Positions 11,507-21,316 of a DNA stretch of 64,000 nucleotides are shown here, piece by piece (within the stretch, counting starts at the first letter, position 1; the number at the start of each line of letters is the position of its first letter). A model generated the notes under the pieces. That model did no database searches. It saw only the letters and a program-made list of their open reading frames with translations, and was not told where the DNA came from. The translations under genes and the position numbers were made by a program. Origin of the DNA: Planoprotostelium fungivorum (Eukaryota; Evosea; Variosea; Cavosteliida; Cavosteliaceae); the NCBI GenBank assembly GCA_003024175.1, contig MDYQ01000042.1, forward strand, positions 85,227 to 149,226, given 5' to 3'.

Positions 11507-13184
11507 TCAGAGGGATGCTATTTGATCCAGTCTACTGACGATCTCATCGAATAGGGGCCGTCTCTGAGGTTCTTCCAACATACATCGATCCAACAGCTCT
11601 CTCAGAGGTTCTGATGCCGAAGAAGGCATGTCCGTCCGTTGTGTCAACTCTTCCATGAGACAAGCCCAGCTCCTCACTTCGAGACGTTGCAAGGCTTCAG
11701 CTCTCTCCTTCTCCTCCACGAGGAAGAAGCAGGCTGCCCCAAAATCACCCAACAGACAGACACCCTCAGGATTGTACAGAGTGTTGTGTCCGTACAGGTC
11801 TCCGTGCATGATCCCTTCATTGGATTGAGACGAGCCAGTGATGAGAGGAAGAAGAGAGGAGAGATGAAGGAGAAGACTGACCTTGTCGGTGTAGGTGAAG
11901 AGCAGCCGAGGCCATGCCTCGGATCATCTTGAGTGTGTGAGGATAGAGGAAGGTGGTACCTTCCTTGTAGACATCTCTGCTGCAGGTGGAGAAGCTGGGA
12001 GGACCGGCGAGGGTGCGAAACGAGGGATCGATGAGCCTCATGACGAGACAGTCTGCGTTCATTGGATGTCCCACGATCTTACCCATGATGGGAATGATGT
12101 TCATGTGCTGTCCCGCACTGGTACATGCCACCATCTCACTGTGGGGTAATCCATCGGATGTCATGGTTCCTGATCGCGTCATCCCCTCTCCCACGCTCCC
12201 TCTCACCTTTGAACACTTTGACGGCAACCTGAATGGAATTAGAATTGAAATAAGGTAGAATCATCACCTGTGTGGTGGATGAACCTCTGGTCCACGAGGC
12301 ATCGTAAATCATGCCCGAGGCCCCTGTGAACAGATGACTGAGATGATCACACTCGGATGCTATACCTTCACCGAGTTTTTTGTTCAGCTTCATCTCTTCC
12401 CAAGGATATTCAGAGATCAAATGCCTCTTAGCAACCTCCTGCATCTGATTCAGATGGAGGAGGTAGAAGAGAATGATGAAGAGATGACACTCACATCCTC
12501 CCAAGATTGACAGAAGGGGTTTCCTGCGTAAGCCAACCAACTCAACCGCGGTAGCTCCAACAACCAATCTGGAAGGTATTCCAATCGGTTGGCCGAAATA
12601 CGCAGTAGCTCTAATCCCCTGCACTCTTTCATGCTCGCAGGTAGTTCACTCAGTTGATTCCCTGCCAACATACACTTCTGTAGTCTCTTACATTTTCCTG
12701 TGAAGATGAGTCGATGTCTTTGGAGAGAATATTACCTATGTCAGATGGAAGAGAAGCAATGGAGTTATCTGTCAATATCAACCATTGTAGATGGGGGGAC
12801 AGGGCGGCTCCTGGTAGCTCGGTGATGCGGTTGCTCTTGAAGGCGAACATAGTTAATTTGGGACATCTACCCAACACCTGCATTGACCTTAGGATGAGAT
12901 GAACGGACGTCTCACCTCAGGTACTCGCGTGAAGAGATTGTTAGAGCAAAAGAAGATGCGAAGCTTCTTTAAACGGTCGAAGTCATCGGGTAATGATTCG
13001 AGTTTGTTGTTCGTCAGGTTGAGAACTTCTAGAGTGTCTTCTAAATCTAAGATCTGAGTAGTTGAGCGCAATGCAGACGGTGGGTCCTCACTTCGAGCGG
13101 GAATTCGGTGAGCCCTTCACTGATCTGCAGCTCTACTAGTCCTTGGCATTTGCCTGCACGTAGATCCGCCAGAGTGTGTGGCAT
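11507..13184 (-). CDS. LRR-protein kinase of the bacterial-type HGDLY family
   Basis: The N-terminal half has at least six leucine-rich repeats (LEVLNLTNNKLESLPDDF, LQWLILTDNSIASLPSDIG, LQKCMLAGNQLSELPASM, LELLRISANRLEYLPDWL). The kinase domain follows: VAVKVFKG (beta3 Lys), HSEMVACTSAGQH (alphaC Glu), catalytic loop MHGDLYGHNTL with HGD replacing HRD but with Asp and Asn kept, and LLGDFGAAC. From memory, the start (TLADLRAGKCQG..GLTEFP) and the HGDLYxHN loop match a family widespread in proteobacteria rather than typical eukaryotic LRR kinases. ATG is at 13184 and the stop at 11507, with about seven GT-AG introns. There is no signal peptide or membrane segment, so it is cytosolic. Substrates are unknown. 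Confidence 0.82.
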
Positions 13185-13273
13185 GTTGGTCGCAGTGTGA
13201 TGACACCGATGTGATGTGATGTACGCGGACTACAACTAGAACATCAGTCCCACCAACGAACATCGCATGCATC

Positions 13274-14072
13274 ATGTTTGGGCTCTTGTACGGTTTTTAT
13301 GAACATTTTACGAAGAAGACAGAACATCATGTCATCACATTGGGGTTGGATTCAGTCGGCAAAACGGTGATTCATCGTACTCCGATGGTTTATAACAACC
13401 ATAGGCTCTAATGGAGCGAATCAAAGCGACATATAGTATGGTGCAACCTCTACCGATGGAGAAGATTATGCCAACTGTTGGGCTCAATAGTTGAGATAGG
13501 AAGAAGACGATGTTGTTGACTGAGAGAGATAGTTGCCAGAGTAGTGATAGGATCAAGTAAATTGATTCTGTGGGATCTGGGAGGACAAGCAGGATTAAGA
13601 CCCATCTGGGAGAAATACTACGACGAAGCACAGGCAATCATCTTTGTCATTGACGCCTCGAATGACAGCAGGTAAACCACAGAAACATCATCCATCATAA
13701 TGATTAAAGAACGCAATAGATTCGAGGAGGCGAAAAGCGCTCTAGGTAGGTGGAGATTATTGAAAAGAAAGATTGAAACAAACAGAGATGGTATTGAGAC
13801 ACCCAGAGATCAAGAGGAACATACCACTGTTGATCTTGGTCAGCAAGGCGGATGCCGTTCCATCCAACGTCGTCGCGGCCGTTGAGTCCAGAATCAACGA
13901 CAGGATCATCCTCATGATGCACGACGAGGGACGACCGACTCAAGTCTATGCCACCTCCGCTGTCAACGGGTGAGCTTTTGTGTCATTCTCAAGTGGTGAA
14001 CGTTCTCTCAGCCAAGGTGTCACCGCTGCCATCGATTGGCTGAAGGAGAAACTATCACAGATGAACACGTGA
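13274..14072 (+). CDS. ARFRP1/Arl3p-like small GTPase
   Basis: Arf-family GTPase of the trans-Golgi; ARFRP1 recruits golgins through Arl1 (family knowledge). The start MFGLLYGFYEHFTKKTEHHVITLGLDSVGKT matches ARFRP1 (GLDNAGKT in most). Then come PTVGLN (switch 1), LILWDLGGQAGLRPIWEKYY (switch 2) and FVIDASNDSRFEEAK. The G4 motif is SKAD instead of NKQD, and the G5-like motif is TSAVNG. There are about five introns, several around 40 bp, and the end is at TGA 14070-14072. The N-terminus lacks a Gly2 for myristoylation, as in ARFRP1, whose membrane binding uses N-terminal acetylation. The start codon is 89 bp from the divergent LRR kinase start. Confidence 0.85.
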
Positions 14073-14136
14073 TGAGACGAGCGGACGAGTGTATAGACGG
14101 TGTCATCAATAAAGGGACGATGCATGATCGATCTAT

Positions 14137-15837
14137 TCAGTATTCGATGAGCTCCTTGATGGCCTCGTAGTTCTTCAGTGCATCGGGGAAATAAAATCTG
14201 CGGATCTTCAGTTGATGAATCGACGACCAGTTCACCTCTCGAAGACGAGGGGGAAGGGTGTGTCGTAGCCGGTCACCCTCTTAATCGGTGCTTCCAAGTG
14301 CAGGAAGGCTCTCTCTTGTACCGCACAAGCGATCTCACCGGCCAGACCTGAACAAATCATTCTCTCTCCTCCATCACATCTCACCTCCTGTCTTCGGTGC
14401 CTCGTGAGAGATCAAAAGCTTTCCCGTCTTCTTAACGGACCTGCCATCATGAGAAGTGATGATGATGAATGACTCACTTGACCACGGTGTCGATGTCTAA
14501 GGGAAGGAGGGTCTTCATGTCGATGAGCTCGCAGGTGATGCCCAATTTCTCCTCGGCCATCTGTATGGCCTGCTCCAACACCAACAGTTGGGCTCCCCAC
14601 CCAACGATGGTCACGTGCTCTCCGTTTCGGATCACCTCTGCCTCTCCCAATGGAATCTCATAGTCCTCTATGGGTACCTATCTCAGTCAACGATGATCAT
14701 CGAATGTCATTGAGCGTCGATGATCGCGGATCAGATGATCGGTGATCCGATGACGCATCATCGAGTGATCGATTCAGATGGTGTCACCTCTTCGATGGAG
14801 GAACGGTAGAGCCATTTCGGCTCTAGAAATATAACGGGATTGGGATCTCTGATGGAGGCCAACAGGAGTCCCTTCGCTTGTACAGGAGATCTGGGTACCA
14901 CCACCTGATGGACATCAGATGTCTAAAGTATCACAGAGAAGATATAAGCATGTCAGGTGAAGGAGAGGCTCACCTTCAGTCCAGGTGTGTGGCAGAAATA
15001 AGCCTCGGGGGACTGAGAGTGATACAGTCCACCATGTCCCACAGCTCCGTAGGGTGCACGGAAGGTCAGGCCACCGACGTCAAATTGATTTCCTGATCTG
15101 TACCTGTACTTGGCTGCCTCGTTCACGATCTTACATGTTGGTCAGATGCTTCGATATCCGATTCCATTCACCTGATCAAAAGCGGGGAAGATGTAATCGG
15201 CAAACTGGATCTCGGCGATCGCTGTGTGACCCTGAGCCGCCACACCGATGGCAAAACCGGCGATACCTACGGTCTTCAGTATCGATGGGATGTTCTCTCT
15301 CACCTTGCTCGCAGAGGGGCGTATTGAAGACTCGGTCTGCTCCGTGTTTCTCACGCAGACCTGTGGAGCAACGGAAGACACCTTCACAACATGAGAGAGG
15401 AGGATCACTCTGACTCACCTCCGAAGGCAACATCTTCTCCAAAGAGGAGGGCTTTGGGGTCTGTGGCTAATGCAATGTCCATGGCCTGATTGATGGCGGT
15501 GTATAAGTTTGTCTTCTTTGTTGGTCGACCAAGCGCATCGACCGACTGGACAGTTTATCAATCGCTGAGAACGTTTCGGGACCCACCAGTTCCTCATCTT
15601 TTTCTGTTGGCGGGCGCAGTTCTTGATTCAGGGGTGAGGTGATAGAAAATGCTCGTCGCTGACCCTGGATCTGAGAATCATCAAAAACCGAGATTATCGA
15701 CGGAAGACGTCTTCGACATCTTGACCGTCAATCTTCCATAGAATCGAGCAGGTATCTTTCTAGTGTAGATGACTTACCTTAATCGGCGGCCGCTTCACCG
15801 TCTGGCGGCTTAATCGATACAAAGTGTTTGACAACAT
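14137..15837 (-). CDS. BCKDHB: Branched-chain 2-oxoacid dehydrogenase E1 beta subunit, mitochondrial
   Basis: Beta subunit of the thiamine-diphosphate E1 component that decarboxylates 2-oxo acids from Val, Leu and Ile in the mitochondrial matrix. ATG 15837 starts a Ser/Arg-rich presequence ([16 protein letters not shown]). After a long first intron come [92 protein letters not shown] and [36 protein letters not shown] closes the protein at TGA 14137-14139. These segments follow BCKDHB rather than pyruvate dehydrogenase beta. Its partners (E1 alpha, E2) are not in this window. Confidence 0.92.
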
Positions 15838-16295
15838 CCGAACCTCCTTCTATACATCAGATGAGACAGAGACGACAGCAGTCTCACCAGAGCAAGTTCT
15901 CAGAAATCAAGGCAACGAGTTTGTAAATTGTAATCCTCAAATAAATCTATTCTCCTTTTATTTAAAGACCTCGTGAATCGTTAAGAGGAATAAATATTCT
16001 TGCAGACACTATCCAAGGCCAAAGCCTAAAATATCATACGACTTGTTTCATGCCTCTAATGTATCACCGCACAGTTGACGCTTGGTTCTCATGACGCTGT
16101 TATCGATTGAGCTCAGAATTCCATCCAGAAGATGTCGCTCACTGATCGTGTACAATCTTTGGATCAAACCAGGTACGGCCTCAATGTTGTCTATTATGAC
16201 GGAAGGCATTCTGAGTGCAAGCAAAACAGAGAAGAACGCCCATGTATATATAGACATATGTATTATACTTCGATTCGCCCAGAGAAGAAGAGCTT
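15838..16295. other. Intergenic, 458 bp
   Basis: Promoter side of BCKDHB and 3' side of the large LamG gene. An 86-codon open frame (16048-16308, minus) overlaps the LamG stop by 13 bp and resembles no family; it is treated as chance. An AT-rich tract at about 15930-16000 is the only compositional feature. Confidence 0.4.
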
Positions 16296-18933
16296 TCAGA
16301 AGATCCACCAGTTCTGCACTCTGTTCAAGTTGACACTGGACAGGATCTTCGCAAGTTCCCAGCTGCTTCCCCAGTCGTAAGAGTCCGTCTGCTTGCTCCA
16401 GTTTGTGGCGGGTACGATAGCTCCAGTGAGATACTTGTCTCTGGCATCACAGATCTCCTCCTTGACGAGAGTGCGATCGAAGACGAGGAACTCGTCCAGA
16501 GTACCACGGAGAGGGTCGGCCGACAGCTTGCCTCCCACAGTGAGACCGACGACGCTCTGGACAAGGGCAGGGATGGACTTAACACCGCAGGAGATGCCGT
16601 TCAAGTAGAGTTCGGCACGATCGGCACTGACGGCGACGGCGACGTGTGCCCACACGCCAATTTGTAGAGAGCTAGCGCCCCAGCTGACGGAACTACCCTG
16701 AGACGATTGGAAGGTGAGGAGCTTGGCGTTACCATCGAAGGTGAGCTCCCATCCGCTGAGAAGAGACTTGGTCGATGCGATGACGTTCTTTCCTCCGATA
16801 GCGTCGAGGCGCAACCAGGTGGCGATGGTGAAGGCCTTATTCAGATCGAACTGAGGCAGAGTGATGTACAGGCGGTTACCAGTCTTCCAGTTCAAGGCCT
16901 GTCTCAGCTTACCAGTGACGAGCGAAATGTCGGTGGAGAACGCGCCGTGACGGCCGTGGCCAGAGTCATCGGTACATCTTCCCAGCTTGATCTTGTCGAA
17001 AGACCAGTAGAGCCAGGGTAAGCCACACTTCTTGCCGGTGGCCGTGGTAGATGAGGGTGCGACATAGGAGGATGAGGTAGGAATGGAAGAGGGTGAGACA
17101 TCGGATGTAGTATCAAAAGGTGCCACATCGGTTGTTGAGATAGGAGAGTCAGAAGTGATCACATCGGAGGATGGGTTGTACGAGTCAGAAGAGGCCACAT
17201 CGGAGGATGGTTTGTAAGTGGAAGGCTGAAAGGTCATCGCGGGTGCAGATGTGGAGGTAGAGCATCTGTTGCTGATGATCGAGAGGATCTGCTGGGCAGA
17301 GAGAGACTGAGTGAACATCAGGAAATCGTCGAGGGCTCCCTTGAAGCTGCTGACGGTCTTGTCGGCGGCGATGTAGAGAGGGCCGGTGACCTTGGACAAG
17401 GCGATGTTCTGAATGGCTCCAGCGACACCATTGATGTACAGAATGACCTTGCCACTCTTCTCTGCAGTGAAGGCCAAGTGGAACCAAGTTTCGGTGGGGA
17501 TGTTGATGTTCCAAGAGGCGCTAGAGAAGCCAGAAGAGAAAGTGCATGTCTTTGTGACGGGGTTGAGAGAGAGTTCCCATCCGGTAAGCTGAGAGAAGAG
17601 ACCCTTCTTTGTGGACACGATCTTCATCACTTTGTTGCTGGCTTGGACCTGTCCACCTTTAGCGATGTCTACGAGACAAAAGCAGGAGTAAGAACTCACC
17701 TTCAACCAAGAGGCGATAGAGAAAGCACTGTCGAGACCGGCAGTCTGATCCATTCTGAGACCCTGGAAGCCAGAAGTAGAGTTGAAGCCAAGTGCCTGCT
17801 TCGTCTTTCCCAAGATGACGCTGGGTAAGCCAAGCACAGTGGCAACTTTACCGTTTCCACTGTCGTCCTTCAACAGACCGCCCAAGATGCCGTTGTCAAA
17901 GGAGTAGTAGCAGAAGGGGACGGGGATAGATGGGCCTCCGAGAACGCAGGGAGCTGTGACAAGAGGGATAGAGCTGGTAGCGGGAATGTAAGTAGTCGCT
18001 GCAGGAGAGCTGGGGATCGAGGGTAAAATGGAAGTGACGACCTTGGTGACATTCAATACCGAACCGATGATGTTGGACAGGGCGGGCACAGTAGGGCCAG
18101 TGAGAGTAGCGTACAAGTAGTTGGCAGAGCAGGCAAGACCGTTGACCTTGTTGATGAACAAGTTCGAGCCACCAGTTGGTGCAGAGCAGGCGTACCACAA
18201 GAGGCTACCGTTGTGGCTGAGGTAGTCGCCGGAGATACCGAAGATGGTGTTGGTAACAGTGTTGACAGCAGCGTTGGCAGTGTTGGCGAGAGGGACGGAA
18301 CTCCACATCAGCTGGCCACTGGTGGAGATGTAGCACTGCTGACCCTTCTGATCGAAGAGAGATCCTGCAGACAGAGTGAAGTTGACGGCAGCGGTGGCGC
18401 TCTTTGCAGCGTTGATGCGAAGCTGACCGCCGAGTAGAGACCGAACGTTGTAGAGACCGAAGGGGCTCTTGCAAGTCGTGTCAGTGACAGTAGAGGTGGG
18501 TTGAGGGCAAGTGCTGATGTCTTGAGGCTGGCCAGAGACACAGCAGAACTTGCTGCTGTCGTAACATGCGTCGCCACAAGCCATCATGTTGTCGGTCACA
18601 CAAGATGGAGGAGAAGAACAACTGCGGTCGGTCCTGGCAGCATACTGACTATCCGTCAGTCGAATTTCATCTCATCATCTGCACGAGATGACTCACCGTG
18701 CCGTCTGTTCCACACTGGTAAGCGCATGATGCGATGCAGACGTCGTTGCAAGAGGCAGTTCCAATGGCACAGAGACGGTTCTGTCCGTGATACTGGTCAG
18801 CGTTGCAGCTGTACTGAGAGGGATCGTAGCATGCGTTGACGCCTGAGCACCAAGAATAGCCCGTCTGGCATGTGTCGGCCCACACAGCGGTGGTCGAGAG
18901 GGTGAGAAATAGCAAAGCAATTGCACGTCTCAT
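16296..18933 (-). CDS. Large secreted Cys-rich protein with two LamG/concanavalin A-like domains
   Basis: ATG 18933 gives a signal peptide (RAIALLFLTLSTTAVWA). Cys-rich modules follow (CQTGYSWCSGVNACYDPSQYSC, then CGDACYDSSKFCC), a Thr/Val-rich region and two LamG-type domains: CYYSFDNG..IASWLK..WELSLN..LYINGV..GALDDFLMFTQSLSAQQI and LYWSFDKI..IATWLRLD..WELTFD..LYLNGI..GTLDEFLVFDRTL. A Ser/Thr/Pro-rich linker with repeated SSDVxxSDS units lies between them. One intron is at about 18652-18703. A second, 51-bp in-frame candidate intron (about 17651-17701) would make the two LamG domains equal in spacing. No C-terminal membrane anchor is seen, so it is probably secreted or wall/matrix associated. 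Confidence 0.78.
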
Positions 18934-19810
18934 CGTGTCGTAGAGTAATTAGTAGTAGTTGCTAGTGTGTTGTTCGTGGTGAGTTTCTTTTCGAATGGTG
19001 TCCTGGCTCGGCTGAGCTTCGGTCACGTGCTTCGTTTCCGTCCCACGATCCAAAACCTTTTCCTGCCATAGTTGACATCTCTAGGTACCACACACGAACG
19101 TAGCTGTCTCTATTTGATGTAAGACCAGATTAAGTTAGCGCCTTAACGGGGATGATAGGTGTGGAGCAGGGTGAGCCCATTCCCTGGGAGGCTGTGAAGG
19201 ATCTGCCGATTGCTTCTAAATATATACTGGCGTTGTCGGGACTACCACTATTGCACCGTGGGAGGTTGCATCAACATAAGAACACACCGCGTTCTACAAT
19301 GATTTGTGCAAAATGAAAATATTTCGGGTTCCACAGATTACGGACCCGATCATCACATTGCAATGCCATCCAAATGAATAACACTCTCAATTCTACGGAG
19401 CCTGTGATAGAGTCACACCAGACTCATAAAATGCATCATTCTATATTGAGCTCATCATCACCGCAATCATCTTACGCGGAATCTTCGGTGTCTTTCACTG
19501 AACAACAAGACAGATGGGTGGCTTTTTGAAGATCTCAGGCAAAGCCAGCACTTCCTTTCAATCGGAGATGTTCTATTTCTTTCTTCCTCCCATCATCACG
19601 AAGCCAATTTCTTCGTGAAACAGGTGACTCCTTCACCAATCCATCTCAATGATGTAGAAAAACTTTTTTTTGTGTTTAAGTTTTTTAACATCCACGTCTA
19701 CTATCTTGACCATCCTTGTGTACTCCATAGGGCACCCTCGCTCTACACTCCACGCTCTACACGTAGAAATCAGGATCTTACACGATGCATACAGAATTGT
19801 TTATTATTAT
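18934..19810. other. Intergenic, 877 bp, longest gap in the gene-rich arm
   Basis: Lies between the LamG start and the universal-stress-like gene stop. A 53-codon plus-strand frame from ATG 19153 (MIGVEQGEPIPWEAVK) has a gene-like start but no family match and no clear continuation. AT-rich tracts occur at about 19660-19690. No RNA gene could be recognised. Confidence 0.4.
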
Positions 19811-21245
19811 TTATGCCATGACTACTTGTGATCGGCCGGCGTGTTGGATCAGATAGCGAGCAAATTTCGCTCCTCCGTACGGGCATCCACCCTCCCGCTT
19901 GTCTGTGTCTCTGGGAAGAACGATCCAGTCTGCCATATACTTCCCTGCCACTGTACTGATGGACTTTGAAGCTTGTCCTTTGATATCAGGCACCAGAATG
20001 GTAAAATCCAACTGCTCTCATTCAGCCATCGAAGAAATTGACCGTATCACCTCTGGTCTCATGCCCTCCAAAAAGGCACCGTAGCCCTTGGCGATATTGC
20101 AGGCTGCCTCCCACAGCTTCTGCTTGAGGAGAAGTCTGATCTTCTTGGCGGAGATAGAAGGAGTAGACCACACGGAGGAGGATACCTGTGCGGCGGTACA
20201 ACTGTTCCACGGGACGATCAACACCAGATTGTCCTGCTTGGCATCGATGACCAAGGTTGTCGCTACCTTAGAGGGTGAGATAAACATGATATCGTTTTGT
20301 ACCTTCAGGGCTCTCTCGCAATCCTTGCTTCCATCGAGCAGGACGACGACCGTTCGATTTAGGCAGATGAAAGATGAGCTGGATATCATAACTCGCTCTC
20401 TGTCCTTGTCCATCTCTCCTGCAGATACTGACGGTTGGAACGGGACGATGTCCAGCTGGCAAAGGTCAGCCACGTAGCGTGTCGTTGGTCCCACCTCCTG
20501 TCCGTCTGCGGATCGGCTGTAGTGGATGTCTTCCGATGCAGACTGGGATACTGTAGTGGCTGATTTTCGTGCTCTCAATAGGGCATTGCGTGTGTTCTCG
20601 GAGGCTTGTTGCTTCAACATTCGACTTCTCGATTGAGATCTCAGGCAGGAGGCAGCGTTCAGATCTCTGAAGTTTTTACCTCTTCTTAGGCAATTCACCT
20701 GCTGGTTTCAATTTTGGATCTCGAGATTCATCACCTTACCTTTATGTTACGTTTGGCGACGGAGCACTGGTCGTTGATATCAACGGTCGAAGTCATGCTG
20801 GCCATGATAATCAAGTTACATTGTTTACGGAGCAGACGTTCTGATTCCGGTATAGTAGATGCATCCACCACGTCGACATCTTTGAATCCTCTATAACTCT
20901 TGCTCGCCATTGGAGACATGAAGCCGCTGCTCTACAAAAAATCAGTTTCTTGAATTATGATGGAATACAAACTTGAGAAGGTTCTGCCTTTGCCTCTGCA
21001 TCGTCGTGAGACTGCGTGGCGCACGATAGATTGAAAGAACCAAGGGTGTTGAATGTCATCACTTTTCGTAGAGTGTCCATCATGTTTTTCTGTTCTATTG
21101 GTACTGATTTTGTTGTTGTGAAGCGAATAATGATGGATGACTCATTAAGGGTCAGAGGTGGACACAACTTCCTCAACGGCGGAAAGCGTCCAAACGCAGA
21201 GAAGGTTGCGTTCGAAATTTCCATGGCGTAAATTTCGTTAGTCAA
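19811..21245 (-). CDS. Protein with C-terminal universal-stress-protein-like domain
   Basis: No exact family is assigned. A 41-bp intron (about 20932-20972) joins an N-terminal exon from ATG 21245 to the exon beginning SSGFMSPMASKSYRGF. A basic helical stretch (SRMLKQQASENTRNALLRARKS) follows. The C-terminal part resembles a USP alpha/beta fold: RTVVVLLDGSKDCERAL, TTLVIDAKQDNLVLIVPW and, after another intron, LDFTILVPD, ADWIVLPRDTDKREGG and KFARYLIQHAGRSQVVMA. The last block corresponds to the position of the USP ATP-binding Gly-Ser loop, but the GxxGxxxxGS motif itself is not clear. Cytosolic; function unknown. The start is 71 bp from the divergent helicase gene. Confidence 0.5.
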
Positions 21246-21316
21246 GTCGTTGTAGATGATGATTCCCGGAATTTAGTTCCCGCTCTTTTTCTCTCATACA
21301 AAGTTGCATCACAGAC
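21246..21316. promoter_or_regulatory. 71-bp bidirectional promoter (USP-like / SNF2 helicase)
   Basis: The only DNA between two divergent start codons. It contains GAATTTAGTTCCCGCTC and a TC-rich stretch before ATG 21317. Both promoters and 5' UTRs must fit here or extend into the neighbour's coding region. No TATA box is evident. Confidence 0.5.

Noticed and set aside
14137-15837. Pyruvate dehydrogenase E1 beta
   Set aside because: Signature segments ([35 protein letters not shown]) follow the branched-chain enzyme.
16048-16308. 86-codon minus-strand open frame after the LamG gene
   Set aside because: Overlaps the LamG stop, resembles no family and has no sign of splicing continuity; likely 3' flank.
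19153-19314. 53-codon plus-strand frame in the longest intergenic gap
   Set aside because: A plausible start but no homology, no clear intron continuation and normal chance length.
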